Positions 1 through 15,929 are shown, counted from the stretch's first letter. The stretch: 64,000 nucleotides of DNA from Ulota crispa (GCA_963920765.1 OY987251.1:11969219-12033218); one strand, 5' to 3'. The notes: generated by a model not told the origin, from the letters alone. Program-made: numbers and translations.

Positions 1-2608
1 GACCATGCCATGCCTCATGCTATGTCCCACATCCCAACTTTGGAAGGCCTATCTCTACGCAAGATCCCAACTTCAAGCCTTGCCGTGAAGGTTAGCGTCA
101 TTCTTCCCATGAAATATCATTTATCCAAGTGTTGCAAAGCTTGTTGCAGGAGATACCCTAGTAAGTTGACTAAGCAATGATGGAGATTCTATTTACTTTT
201 TCAAACAAAGGGGCTTGTTATTGGTTGCACATTATTTTATGTAGTTGGACAAGTGAGGGAAATTGATGTTCAACATTGTAAACAAGAAGCAAGGCGTTTC
301 CCAAGGGTGAAATCCTAGAGGTTAGCTAGAGATGCTCATAATTGCTTCCTTTTCATCCAAAGTCTCCCCAACCCATTAATTTTCTTGTGTAGGTGGAGAT
401 GCTTTTAACTTGTAAATACTAGTGCAAACATTTTTTGTCCAATGAATGATATAAAAAAACTCTATAATATGAAGAAAAAGTTGATTTTCATCCACTTTTT
501 AGAAGTGATCAGGTAGGCATGATTTGTCTTAGAAGGCAAAAAATAGCCTTATTGAATGCACTCATATTTTTAAGTAACCCAAATTGTGAGAAGATTCACA
601 AACACAATGTCAAGTCCCATGCTATGCTTCTTGCAATTTTCATGAAGATATGATAATACTATAAAAAAATTTGTGGCATTTTGCCAAACCATTGTCAGGC
701 CATTATAATAAGCAGTTACAATGACCAGCTTGTTGTTTTAAGGTTAAAGGTACAAAAGTACAAAGGAAAAATATCTATTGTGTGTAAAAATGTTGGTGGG
801 ACAAGGGCTAAATTGAGTTGGATTTAGCAAAATGGTTGACTCAAACCTTAAGTGATGTCTTACCTTCTTGGTACCGAAACTTTTATGAAGTGATATTGCC
901 ATGCATGCAAAATGAAGTGAACCTCAAATGAGGAATGTGGGACTAAGTGTAATGTGCCAAGTTCCAACTTTTGGTACCAATCACATTCGCAAATTCCAAT
1001 GGAACCTAGCACATGGTGTGAATTGCCCCTAAATTTTCTAAATTCTTCTTGTGCAAATGTTCACAACTAGTGAGAACCAACATAATTGAATAATTATGGA
1101 ACAACTCCCTAAGGACACTCTTTGGAAAATAACCCATTAAATGCTCACACCTACCTCAAAATTTACCCATGCAGTAAAACATTTGTCTTTGTTTAACAAA
1201 CATTCCCTCGCATTAAAGCATTTTTTGGTTTTGTACACAAAGTTTTTACCCACACAGTAAAAAGAACATCACGGCTTTCTCATGCATAAAAATATTATTT
1301 ATTTTTTACATACATGAATTTTTTACCCACATAGTAATCATTCACACAATTTTTGTAAGTATTTTTATATTTTTACCCAAGCAACTTTTTACACATGCCA
1401 TCTTTTACTCATGCAAATTTTTACCCATGCAACAAGTTTTTTAGCCATAAGTTTCCATTATGCATAAGTTTCCATTATGCTGCAACTAATACAAACCAAC
1501 AAACAGCCTAACCTATCACTTGCATGAAATTATTTTTTATTTTTTACCTACACAAATATGTTACCCATGTAATCATTCACATTATTTTCACGTTATTTTT
1601 TACATCTTTTGTTTTCCAGATTTATTGTATAAAAAGACGTGTCACCCATGCAGCGGGTTTAGCTTGCTTGACCGACAGACAAATCTAGTAAACCACCCTT
1701 ATAATTTTTTTTAAAGCCAGATCTATTATTAGTATAGACATGACGTTGTATAAAAGTGTGGTGAACAATAGAATTAGAAATTGTGTTCCAGCAAGTTTCC
1801 AATAAAGAACGTAGGAACTTTGTGGTCTCAATTTTGATTTCAAATAATGGTAATCATTGTGGCCAATTCTAGACCACCATGCAAATCATCACTAAAAATC
1901 TCGAGAAAAACCGATTTGCCACCATAATTTTCACCACCCAGTCACCCACCCACTCTTATTGCAGCTCTGATTTTCACCTACCCGAAAACGTACAAGTTTC
2001 AAAATTTCAAAAATCATCCAAATTCAATTCTGTTCATCCATAATGGATGAAATTCGTCACTGCTTGCTTGTTCCGGCGAACGTGGTGCCCTACGAGAGGA
2101 AACCCAGAAAACCCAGATTCTGCCCCACTTGATGGCATGCGAGTGTTTTTAGTGAAAGGATCCAGAATCTCCGGCACCTCCGCTGAATCCCACACTACTC
2201 TCACGGAATCCGCACCTCACTCGCAGCTGAATCAGAATCTCAGGCTTTGAATCTCAGGCTTTGAATCTCAGGTTTTGAATCTCAGGTTTGAATCTTTCCT
2301 CTCTCTCTCGCAAATTGCGTCCTCGGTATCTCCGCCTGTTTTTATTTCTCCTCAGTCGACGCTCACAAAGTTTAGTTCTAGGTCACGCAAATCTTTCATA
2401 TTCCTGCCAAGTTCTTTTTTCGTCCCTCCCGAGGTTATCAGGGTTTTAACTTAGATCTTGGATATGGAAACACAAATCGATTATCGTTACTGTATAAGTT
2501 TTGCTTGCTTGTGCGGTTTAAATACTCGTCTGTCTAAAACCCCTGTTTCTCTATCAAACCCCCATCGATTTTGCTCTCTTATTTTGCATTTCTTTACAAA
2601 ACTTGGTA
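1..2608. other. Gene-poor left flank with dispersed repeat fragments
   Basis: No exon chain could be built here. About 835-990 resembles 24,340-24,475 in the large intron of the galactosyltransferase gene: both carry wording like 'tcaaaccttaagtgatgtctt' / 'gcaaccttgagtgaagtctt' followed by 'cttcttgg' and a later 'gggactaagtgtaat'-like stretch. This is an old dispersed repeat. From about 1,200 to 1,640 the words 'ttttacccatgcaa' and 'tttttacccacacagtaa' recur irregularly, which looks like a decayed short repeat. The stretch 1,900-2,600 is less AT-rich and could be promoter or leader for the phosphatase gene at 4,010, but no splice structure could be fixed. Confidence 0.5.
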
Positions 2609-2940
2609 AGGTTGGAGGCTCATAAATGGAGCATCTAAGAGCTGAAACTGAATTCTGGGGAGGTGAAAACTTTATGAAATATTTTTTCAGTAAATTTTCT
2701 TTGAAATACAAGAGGAATTGGCATCTCACCCAAGTTGTTTTGTTTTTTTTGGAGCTTTGTGGAATTAGCTGTGAAATTTTGAAGTTGGGATTGCATAGGG
2801 CTTGAAAATGGATCACCTCCTCAAATGTACATTGTCTGTACATTGTTGAAGCCTATGAAAAACAACATGTACAACAATAAAACATTTGAGAAGGTGATCC
2901 ATTCATTTTAGAGCCTGAGCCGAATTAGCGCCTCCTACCG
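2609..2940. mobile_element. MITE family A, copy 1 (TA-flanked)
   Basis: A 332-bp element starts AGGTTGGAGGC and ends in the complementary GCGCCTCCTACCG, flanked by TA on both sides (2,607-2,608 and 2,941-2,942). Its interior ('ctcataaatggagcatctaa', 'gctgaaactgaatt') matches the copy at 34,397-34,723 closely, and a third copy lies at 28,024-28,335. TA flanks with short terminal inverted repeats are typical of Tc1/mariner-derived MITEs. No coding capacity was seen. Confidence 0.75.
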
Positions 2941-4009
2941 TACTACTGTGGCTGTTTTCTTTTCAAGTTCAGCATTACATTATATTCTTTATATGGAGTT
3001 ATGCTTTCTAGCTCTTTTGTGTGCTACTGTTGTGAGAATTTCAATCGCTGTGTCTTGATAGAGTCGCGTATGTTGAGTAGGTTTCTGTAAATTTTGTTTT
3101 TATGAATTTCTCTGTTGGTGAACCTGCACATGAGCTTTTGCCACTTTTATTTTTGCTGTGATTCTCACAATTTGCTTCCAGTCCAGTGTGTCACACTTCG
3201 CGACGATTACACAATATGGATTGAGAAGAATACAACAAAACAGTGACAAAAAAACTTCAACCCTGAAGAGAGACGATGATTGCTTTCAAAAGTTTACTGC
3301 AGGAGTTGTAGGAAAAAGGACATCTAATTTATGCTTAGAAAGCAATTGTTGTCCATACTTTAACTACTTGAATACTTTGATCATGAAGTGCTTCATGTTT
3401 TCTGTGCAAGGCTCTGAATCAGTTCGTATTGAGATGGAAATTCGGAACAAAATACTTGCACAAATGAAGTTCTTATTTCTGGAATCTTCTTAGGGTTTTA
3501 GGGTTTGATTTGCCTTAAAGCTCCATATTTTCATGCCTCTTCCTTAACCCACTCACTCTTGGAGGTTGAGGAACTTCTTTTTAGGGTTTAGATCTTGAAC
3601 ACGTGGTGCTGATGCGCAGGTGCGCAGGACAAATATGTCGTATTTTGTGCCACCGTGCAATTATGGAATGGTGGAATATGATCTAAGCAGTTGTTGTCCA
3701 TTCTTCAATTACCTGAGTGCTTTGATCATGAAGTGCTTCATGTTTTCTGTGCAAGGCTCTGAATCAGTTCTTATTGAGATGGAAATTCGAAATAAAAAAT
3801 CTTGCACAAATAAAGCTCTTATTTCTGGAATCTTCTAGGGGTATGGGGTTTTAAGATTTAGGGTTTTAGGGTTTAGGGTTTGTTTTTCCTTAAAAGCTTC
3901 ATAATATACATGCCTCTTCCTAAACCTACTCACTTTTGGAGGTTAAGGAATTTTTTTAGGGTTTAGGTCTTGAACATGTGGTGCTGATGCGCAGGTGCGC
4001 AGGACGAAT

Positions 4010-6414
<2,405 letters not shown>

Positions 6415-8918
6415 TGCGCTTCCTGAAGACCATGGTGACACGCCAAGTTTAAACTTCTCTCGTCCAGTGCACAGAATTGGTAAGACACTAGTAACCATTG
6501 CCTGGTTTGTGATACATCATAGGGTTTAGGGGCTTACGCATTTGCACAGCTTAAAGCAACATAATAAATTCAAGGTTTAGACCTCCATGTGCAATTGGGG
6601 ATGAGATAAAAATATCTAAATAATCCATTCAGTTTCTACCGCAATCGTAGCAAAGGATATTATAGAAATACGATGGATTGTTTGAAGATTGCTCTCTCAT
6701 CCCCAGTTGCTTTGTTCATTTGATCTTGTCTTGTTCAATTCTAATATCATGTTGACCCAAGTAGGAAGCATGGACAAGAAGAGGTTATGTTTACAAAGCT
6801 TATGTTAAAACCATGTGAGACAACATGGTTCCAAGCTTACCTCTTTAAGATAAAATTACATACTTATTATAAAAAATGCATGTCAAATCTCACCTTAAAG
6901 AGTTTGCTTAAATCCTTGTTATTTCAAATGCTTTTAGCCTGAGCTATGTAAATATCACCTCTTTGTGCTCGTTCTTCCTACTTGGACTAACGTCACGTAG
7001 AATCTATACAGAATAAGCCAAAAATTAAGAAAAAAATGGGATCATTACACATTTAAAGGTTGGGTCTTTTTTTTCCTCAAATTGGTTGCTTCAACTTGTG
7101 CAATCTCAAGCGATCTTTAATTTTATTCTGTAACTGAAATTATAAATCTTTCAGGCATGTTTTGAAATTTTTTACTGAACTCTAAATACTGGTCACTCGG
7201 TTGTATTGATTTTCTAATTTTGACCTTATTTGCAGGTTTTTTGGAGTATCAGCAGTATGTTCCTTGTACAGGCCTTGCGTTCTGAGCACAAGAGAGAGAG
7301 AAAACTGATTACACGAAAGTATAGAGAATTTTGAAACTAGGTTTCATGTATCTCACTTTTTTAATGACAAAGTGTGCCAACTGTCTTTCTGCAAGTTTTG
7401 GTTTAGTATTACAACGTCTTTCTTTTCCCTTTTTTGTGTTTATTTTTATTTTTACAGTGCTTTTTTATTTGCTGGGGTTTTTGTCATGCTCGGCCTATTA
7501 TTGAACTTTGGGTTGTACCTACTTTTTGTATGGTATTTGCAATAATTGTATTGTATAGAAATAATGTGTAACGTTTTGTAAGCTGATGAATCACAATCAT
7601 GGAGTTGCTCTTTTGTAGCGGCTTTCATGTAACAGAGAATATGCATGTTTGAAAGTCATCATGTACTTTTTTTTAGATTGTAACTTATTTGCCGATTATT
7701 GAACTTTATGTTTGATGAACTACACACAATGCCAACAACACCCAAAAACACCAACTACTCAACAATTGCAATTTAAAAAACACAGACGCAAAGAAACATA
7801 CATTTCAATCCTTGTTCCTAAAGGATTTTTCACAATTGTAAAAACACATCAAAACATTTTGTTCAACATATTAAACTTTCTTTGTTTGAAAAAGAGCTCT
7901 AAAATCTATGAGAAGTTTCTCACCATATTGGTTAAAAACCCCAAAAAATAAATTATGGAGGATGGTGACAACAAACATAATTTAAAGCAACAATTCTTCA
8001 AGTAAACAAATCAAATGCAAATATAATTTGCATATAATATTATAATCTACATAAATAAAGCACAAATTTTAAATCTAAGCATAATAATTTCTCATAATTG
8101 TGTTTAAGCTTCAATAATGACCTTTGAAACAATCTTGAATTTTAATAAAATCCAAAATTTGCAAAAAAGCAATTTTTTTTGTAATTTCTATATTTCATTG
8201 GCATTATGCATATGCTAGAACTCCCTTGTACCCTAAATCTTAGATTCAAAATAAAAAAACCCTAAACTTTTAATTTTTAAACCTATGCATGCACAAGACT
8301 AACTTTTGTAGTGTCATAAGCCTTGGATTTATATGCTAATACTATTAAATATTTATTTGAAAAACATAAAATTGATTTTTGACAAATTTAATATTTTTTT
8401 ATTATGAAAATTTAAAATGTTTTAAGTTAGAAAATAGTTGCAACTATTTAAAAGCTTTGATGTAATTTACTTTTCAATAGTTTAATATATAATAACACAT
8501 ATTTAAGTTTTTTTTAATGTTTTTAATTTTATATATTCACATTTATAGACATTTTTTGCATATTTTAAACTTCACTTGGAATCTAATAGTTTTATACAAT
8601 TGTATTTTGAAATTATATACTTACAAATGTAAAACTAAAAGCCATATTCAAGTCTAATATGTTAAAGTTAGAATAACAAAAAATGATTTTGTTCAATGTA
8701 CAAATTAAAATTACAAAATTTTAATTGTTTTAATTTACTTTTTCAAGTTATATGTATGAGATATTTTAAATATTTGTTAAGCATTTTTACTTTGAACATT
8801 TAAAATCTACAACAAACTTTAATTTCAATGTATAATGAGACACTTTTTAGTTTTGAAAAACTTGTTATAACACATAATTAAATTTACAAATGAAAATCAT
8901 TAAACATTAGAGAAATAC
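6415..8918. other. Phosphatase 3' flank and AT-rich spacer
   Basis: After the phosphatase stop there is probable 3' UTR, but no clear poly(A) site was chosen. A stretch near 7,236 preceded by 'tttgcag' could be a spliced UTR segment. From about 7,700 the sequence becomes extremely AT-rich with only chance reading frames. One small inverted-repeat element (6,757-6,985) is listed separately. Confidence 0.5.
6757..6985. mobile_element. Small inverted-repeat element (MITE-like)
   Basis: The left end CCAAGTAGGAAGCATGGACA and the right end, read in reverse complement as CCAAGTAGGAAGAACGAGCA, form terminal inverted repeats that stay similar for about 40 bases. The total length is about 229 bp. A related terminal word 'caagtaggaagtacaagcac' occurs near 34,338. 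No convincing target duplication was seen, so the superfamily is open. Confidence 0.6.
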
Positions 8919-10464
8919 CACTACAAGGAAAAATGGCTTTTAATGGACATAAAGTTGACATAAAAATTTCTAAAATTACACAATGACTATTCTAGTTCAT
9001 TCATTGTGTCAATTTATAAGTTATTTAAGACCTTGTGTCATTGGCACAAGGAAGTGGGTTCTAATCAACACGAAATTGACATAGAAATGTCCGAATTGAC
9101 ACTATAACACATTTGGTTTGCTCATTGTGTCAATTTTTGAGATTTTCAAAAAAAATTGTCAAACTTTTGTCATATACTTCAAATCTTCAATGTCGTAATA
9201 ACATCCATTATGTTTTGACAAAAAATTCATTATTCCAATAATGTGACTTTAAATTGGAATCTCTTAGAACAATTTTAGAATTTTTTTGGAATTTTTTGGA
9301 ATATTTGAAAATCTTTTTGGAATCTTTTTGAAATCTTTGAAATTTTTTTTAGAATCCTTGAAAAAATTTGAGATTCTTCTAGAATTGTTAAGAATCCATT
9401 TAGAATCTTTGAGAATCTTTGAGAATCTTTGACAATCTTTTAGAGCCTTCTAGAATCTTCTTTGAATCTTTTTGAAATCTTTTTGGAATTCATTAAAATA
9501 CTTCAACATCTTATATATACACACAAACTTTTAGAATATCTTTAGAATATTTTTGGAAAATACAAAAATCTTCAAAATAATACACAATCTTTTTTAATTT
9601 TTTGAATCTTTTGGAATTTTGATTGTATAATTTTAAGATTTTATTTCCATAACTTTCACAATTTTATGTTTTTTAAAGCTAGCTATCTAGGATGGATATT
9701 TGAATCTAATAAAGGTTTTTTTTTCAAAAAAATATAACTACAAAACAAAAATGAAGTTAACCTTCATTTGCAACAATTCTTTTGCAATTTATGATTTCCA
9801 ATAAAAAGCAATAAACAAAAATAAAAAAGGTGGCAATAATTATTATTTTTAGCATTTTTGAACATCCTATCTCATTTTTACTTATAGCCTTTAGTTAAAA
9901 AGTGGAAATCTGAAAAAAAGTTGTTGCCTGTGAAAGTAGTTCACATTATACAATTTTTTGTAGCTTTAAGTTTTTTTGAAAAAAAACTTTTACAAAGCTA
10001 AAATAGCCTCCAAAACGTGCAAGCTTTGTAAAGTACTAAAAACATTCACGTGTAGGATATACTTTTTAATTCTTGGTGTACACAAATGCATGTGAGTTAT
10101 GTAGTGGATATATGGAATGTGGTTGAATGCTTAGACTTTTAATTTGGAGATCTAGGAATTGACCCCTGTCTCCAATTGCATTAGTGGCAATCTTCAATGC
10201 AAGCCTAAAGCTGCCCACCAATTCTATTCTACATTCAGAATTTAAAAAAAAAATCAAATAAAAATTTAAAAAATATTTGAAATAAATAGCAACACATGAA
10301 TTTCAAATCAACATTTGAAATCAACACAATTATGTCAACTCTCTTGTACAAATTGACATAATTATGTCCAAAAGGACGTTCAAATCACCACATCCTATTC
10401 AACACTAAAGTTGATACGTTCATGTCAATTTTGTGTCAAATATGACCATGTTTTCCTTGTAATG
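8919..10464. mobile_element. Non-autonomous CACTA-type (En/Spm) element
   Basis: The left terminus is CACTACAAGGAAAA and the right terminus is TTTTCCTTGTAATG, inverted with one mismatch. The element is flanked by the 3-bp direct repeat TAC (8,916-8,918 and 10,465-10,467). CACTACAAG(G)AAAA ends plus a 3-bp target duplication are diagnostic for CACTA transposons. Subterminal regions carry repeated short words such as 'attgacat' and 'cattgtgtcaattt' in both orientations, as expected for transposase-binding repeats. The interior (about 9,250-9,610) is a decayed array of 'gaatcttt'-like words. No transposase frame is present, so it would depend on an element elsewhere. Confidence 0.88.
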
Positions 10465-11578
10465 TACTTTTTTTTTAAATATTGAAATTTTATGATTTGT
10501 GCAAATTTATAATGTTTCATTTTTTTAATTTTAAAATACATATATTTATTTTTTTTCTTACGTGGTCCACATTTACACTGTCCAATTTTGTTGAGTTTAG
10601 AATGTATGGTTTATGATATATTCATGGCCTATGAATGGAGATAGTAGACGTCATTGTCGTCCTACTTTTGCGGTTGGTCATGGTTGCAGCTTTACTAAGT
10701 TAGCGGACGTCATTGTCCATCTCTTCTTAGAATTGGTCCTTATTGCAACTTTATTGAATGTAGATGATTTTAGAGCTTCAGAGGCATGTTGTAATTGTAG
10801 TCAATGCGAGGTTACAATAATATTCTAAAAATTGTAGTTTATATGAATGCATTATTATAATTCCAAAAAAAAAAACATAGTTTTCTTTTGTAAAAAATTA
10901 TTCAATTAATAGTCTAATTTTATAAAATCAAAATATTCATATTTTCATAAATCATTTAACTTTTGCGTAAATAATTTAAATACATTTTACAATTTATTTC
11001 ATATCAATTTTAAAATTAATTATTGCATTAAGATATAATTATATATTGACATGACTAATTCAAAGTAAAATATATTTAAATTTAGTGGAAATAATGAGTA
11101 ATGATGAAAACAAAACATTTTTTTATTTATTAATGATCATACTTATCTTCAATCTTGTTATTTGCACACGGAATTTATGCTCTTTGAAGTCATTTTTTAC
11201 AACAAAAAAATATGAGGTAATTTTTGGAAAAATTGAATCTTTTGCTAGATTCCAAGTTGTTGTGAGAAAAGATGATGAATGTGCTTTTGGCGTTCTTCAA
11301 TTATGTTGGGAAAATATAAAAAAATTATCAAAAGTGAAAATTAGAAATTATCAACACTATTACAAAATGCTATATTTTTCTTTATAATAATTTTTTTTTA
11401 AGATTGTGATTTAGAGTTTAAACTTATTTCTAATCAAACATATTCTATTAGACACTGGTAATCAAAGTTTATATTCACGTACTTAAATGATAACAAACCA
11501 AAAACATAAAACAATACTATGTCTTGCGCAATGATGTAATGAAATAATGTTGGCAAGAGAAAGAAAATGTAATGTAAA

Positions 11579-11609
<31 letters not shown>

Positions 11610-13308
11610 TAGTTTGATTTATAACAAAATTTGACATTTATAGAGATTAAATCTACATAGTATGTCTTTGCGGTTGTATAAAAATATTCTACTATAAAAT
11701 ATAAATTTTGTTGACAAGATTATATGCTGAATTACATTTATTGTGTACAATTAACATGAGAGATGTTTCATCTTAGCTAGATATGTTAATACAAAAAATA
11801 TATAGCATTTGTAACTGTCAATTTTGTAGCTCTTTATTAAAAATATGATTTTTTTTTCAATATTGCATCATTAAACATTATAATCTGTCACAATTCATTG
11901 AAAACAAACTTAACATAAAATATAACAGTAGCAAGAAAAGTAGTTTGCGATAAACTACAAAGAGGAACTTTAAAAATTATCTAAATGTAAAAACCACAAG
12001 CTATTGTATTAAGAAAGAACCTTATGATTATTTGATTTGAAGTTAATTGCTAAAGTGAAATGTTGATGCAAAAATTGTAGACATATTGAAACAAATTTAG
12101 ATTCAATTCCAAAAAAAATAATGAAAGACAACTATACTAATAATGTTATTTAGTGTTGACAGTATGATTTGTAAATCTTAATATTAAATGTGAACAATCT
12201 TCTTAATGTTACAATACCAAATGTCAACAAATGTTTTATTTATTAACTATTATAAATTTTGAGAATATAATCTTTTATAAGTTCACAATTGGTTTTAAAA
12301 ACTAATTTTTTTGGTTACAATAAAAATATACCAAATAAATGTATGAATAAACATTTGATTAATAAGCAAATGCAAGTGTATTGATTTATAAAAAAAAAGT
12401 AATTCATTGCAAATAAACATTGCAATTAATAAAATTAATAAAAAAATAACTCAAGCTGAGTTGACTGCTTAATGATATTAAACGCATTAATTTTTTTGAA
12501 TTCAATATTATATTTATAAAATTGACATTTTTTAGTTTTTTTAAAATAGAAAAAATATTTTTTTATTTTCTCAAACATGATAACAAAGTCAAATAAAAAC
12601 ACTATTTGATACAAATTGCAAATACCACATACAAAACATTTATTATAATACTAAATTATTCCAAAATATACAATACATAATGCAAAATATATCATACAAA
12701 TTGGAAAATGAAATATATATATTCATATTTGTATATAATACAAATTTGATAATATATATTTAGTTTGGCCTGGCATATTGAACTATATCTTGTTAATCAA
12801 ATTATACATTATGCTTAGCAATTATGTCTTAATAATGTGGAAATAATCAATTTACATTCTAAAAATAAATAATACTGAATGGCATATTACAATAGATTAT
12901 AGCCTTTCCAACATAAGACATATTATTACAATCTAATTGCATATTAACATCTTCACCAGTATTGATGTTCAATTAAAAAAAATCTCTTGCTAAGATTGAT
13001 AAGTTTATTGGACCATTGACCATCATCAGGAGCTATAATATACCATGCATTTGCTGCAATTTTTTCAATTTTTTTGCTTCCCACTGTTTAATTAAACTAT
13101 ATTTTATCTTGGAAATGATAAATGTGGTAGCAACCTTACAAATATAAATTATATATATAGGCAAATATTTCAAAATAGTTAGCTTTTCAGCTAACACAAT
13201 TCTTAATTTTAAATGATATTTTAATTGGTACAATTATCACTCCATTTTTTTAATTTGTTGGTGCACATCAATTTGAAATGCCTAAGATACATTGAAATTT
13301 AAAAAAAT
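10465..13308. other. AT-rich spacer without recognisable genes
   Basis: About 2.8 kb of very AT-rich DNA. A (TA)n microsatellite lies at about 11,587-11,612. The longest frames are about 100 codons, rich in Ile, Lys, Asn and Phe, and have no recognisable motif; I treat them as chance. Confidence 0.5.
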
Positions 13309-15137
13309 AGGGTAAATTTCATGGATACCCCTGAAGTTTGCAGAATTATCATGGATACCCTTGAAGTTTTAGAAATATCACGAGTACTCTTTGACTAGCA
13401 ACTTCTTTATTGACTCTCCGACTTCTTTTCGGAATTTTTTGATATTACTGAACTTCAGAATATTCTTGATAATACAGCCAACTTCAAGGGTATCTGGGAA
13501 AATTCCCCTATCGTTTTTTCTTGTTACAGCTCCATTCGCAACAGTCAAGGCTCATGGTTGGTTAACTGAAAAAATATTTTAGGCTCTTTTAAATAGCCTT
13601 TGTAAAAAGAAGCTAGCAGTAAATCCTACCACTTGAATCTCTTTGAATTCTCAAATTTTCACTAATAAATAACCTAAAATTGAGGTTTGACAATTTTTTA
13701 TCATGTTTTAAAGTTTTAGTCACTAAAAAATGCTTACATAGAAATTATTTTTTAAAGTTTTGGAATCAATAAAATGAAAATTTGCTGGAGAATTGGGTCA
13801 ATAACAAAAAACACCCTACTTTTAATCAAGTCTCACCAATATTTTTGCTAAAGCTCTTTTAACCTCTAAAGGACCACTTATCCCTACGGGGGACAAATGG
13901 GATTTTGGGCATGTACTTAAAGCTAAAGTACTTTGTGTAATTTTTTGAGACTTTTATGGAAGATGCAAAATTCAAAGATCTGTGTGGGCATCTAATTTTT
14001 TCCTCATTCCAACATTTCTTGAAGAAGTTAAAAATGAATATATGAGAATTTTTGTTCGACGGGCAACCCAAAAACTTCTTTTAAATTTTTATTTTTTTAC
14101 AATAAAAATTTGAGGTTAGTTCTTTAGACTTACGTATATGTGAGAAGCTTTGAATCATTCAATTCTAATAGTTGAGCTATAAGATATGAGAAGTTTTAAT
14201 TTGCGTGTAGGCATAGTTTTGAGCTTTTCCACACTTACCCTCAAAATAGAACTTCTCATATCTTATAACTCAGCAATTAGAATTGAATGATTCAAAGCTT
14301 CTCACATATACGTAAGTCTAAAGAACTAACCTCAAATTTTTATTGTAAAAAAATAAAAATTTAAAAGAAGTTTTTGGGTTGCCCGTCGAACAAAAATTCT
14401 CATATATTCATTTTTAACTTCTTCAAGAAATGTTGGAATGAGGAAAAAATTAGATGCCCACACAGATCTTTGAATTTTGCATCTTCCATAAAAGTCTCAA
14501 AAAATTACACAAAGTACTTTAGCTTTAAGTACATGCCCAAAATCCCATTTGTCCCCCGTAGGGATAAGTGGTCCTTTAGAGGTTAAAAGAGCTTTAGCAA
14601 AAATATTGGTGAGACTTGATTAAAAGTAGGGTGTTTTTTGTTATTGACCCAATTCTCCAGCAAATTTTCACTTTATTGATTCCAAAACTTTAAAAAATAA
14701 TTTCTATGTAAGCATTTTTTAGTGACTAAAACTTTAAAACATGATAAAAAATTGTCAAACCTCAATTTTAGGTTATTTATTAGTGAAAATTTGAGAATTC
14801 AAAGAGATTCAAGTGGTAGGATTTACTGCTAGCTTCTTTTTACAAAGGCTATTTAAAAGAGCCTAAAATATTTTTTCAGTTAACCAACCATGAGCCTTGA
14901 CTGTTGCGAATGGAGCTGTAACAAGAAACAACGATAGGGGAATTTTCCCAGATACCCTTGAAGTTGGCTGTATTATCAAGAATATTCTGAAGTTCAGTAA
15001 TATCAAAAAATTCCGAAAAGAAGTCGGAGAGTCAATAAAGAAGTTGCTAGTCAAAGAGTACTCGTGATATTTCTAAAACTTCAAGGGTATCCATGATAAT
15101 TCTGCAAACTTCAGGGGTATCCATGAAATTTTCACTA
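13309..15137. mobile_element. Long foldback (inverted-repeat) element, hAT-like termini
   Basis: Two arms of about 0.9 kb are near-perfect reverse complements, meeting at a short unpaired centre around 14,205-14,245. The ends read (TA)GGGTAAATTTCATGGATACC and the inverse of (TA)GTGAAAATTTCATGGATACC. The same terminal sequence bounds elements at 33,892-34,799 and 61,222-61,538 and a remnant near 52,430-52,530. The 317-bp copy at 61,222 has an 8-bp target duplication, which points to the hAT superfamily. The mirrored 63- and 70-codon frames on both arms are products of the symmetry, not genes. A transcript crossing the element would fold into a very long hairpin. Confidence 0.85.
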
Positions 15138-15202
15138 AAAAATAATAATAATCTATCCATTTTGTTAGTAGTGTTCTATAAATTATTTTAGAAACATCAC
15201 TA

Positions 15203-15929
15203 TTAACCCCTCAAGGCTGAGGCAGCGTATTTTGAGCTATCTGGTGATTTTGGGCAGGTCACAACAAATGGGTTTTGCATTTCTTTTTATTTTATTTTCA
15301 CACATGAAGTACCCAAGGAGTAGCTTTAAGGCCCAACAGTTTTCATAACTTTTGACGACATGGTTCAAAAGTTATTGCATGATTTGTTGTTTTCTTTGCT
15401 TGTCAGAGCAACCAAGGCAGCTCAAAACTTCTTTAAAAATTACTTTTCAAGTTTGTATTTTTTTAAAATTGGTTCCTTAGACTTACATATAGGTGGGAAG
15501 CTTTGAATTATTCAATTTCCATTAATGAGATGAAAGTTATGAGAAGTTTTAGTTTGCGGGTAGGTGTGGAGTCAACCTAACCGCAAACTAAAACTTCTCA
15601 TAACTTTCATCTCATTAATGGAAATTGAATAATTCAAAGCTTCCCACCTATATGTAAGTCTAAGGAACCAATTTTAAAAAAATACAAACTTGAAATTAAT
15701 TTTTAAAGAAGTTTTTGAGCTGCCCGGACTGCCTTGACAAGCAAAGAAAACAACAAATCATGCAATAACTTTTGAACCATGTAGTCAAAAGTTATGAAAA
15801 CTGTTGGGCCTTAAAGCTACTCCTTGGGTGCTTCATGTGTGAAAATAAAAAAAAAAAAAAATGCAAAACTAATTTGTTGTGACTTGCCCAAAATCACTAA
15901 ACAGCGCTGCCTGGGCCTTGAGGGGTTAA
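15203..15929. mobile_element. Second foldback element (TTAACCCCTCAAGGC termini)
   Basis: The element begins TTAACCCCTCAAGGC and ends GCCTTGAGGGGTTAA. Arms of about 360 bp pair across a centre near 15,565-15,580, with a few mismatches and small indels (for example an extra 'gaaattaatttttaaa' variant near 15,690). The terminal TTAACCC-type motif resembles family D at 50,804-51,031 and 45,953-46,317. It starts only 65 bases after the larger foldback. No coding capacity. Confidence 0.85.

Noticed and set aside
3620-3838. Reading frame starting at the upstream ATG (3,635) as the phosphatase start
   Set aside because: It leaves the conserved protein after about 18 codons and ends early. Only the ATG at 4,010 continues through the exon chain.
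3490-3970. TTTAGGG-like runs as an interstitial telomere
   Set aside because: Only one to three units at a time, scattered in many introns and leaders. This is ordinary background in plant DNA, not a telomere array.
8919-10464. CRISPR-like or regulatory array from the repeated 'gaatcttt' words
   Set aside because: Spacing is irregular, the words overlap and the genome is eukaryotic. It is low-complexity filler inside a CACTA element.
13859-14586. Identical 70-codon frames on opposite strands (13,859-14,071 minus, 14,374-14,586 plus)
   Set aside because: They are mirror images produced by the palindrome. The composition follows the AT-rich DNA and no motif is seen, so identity is not evidence of selection.
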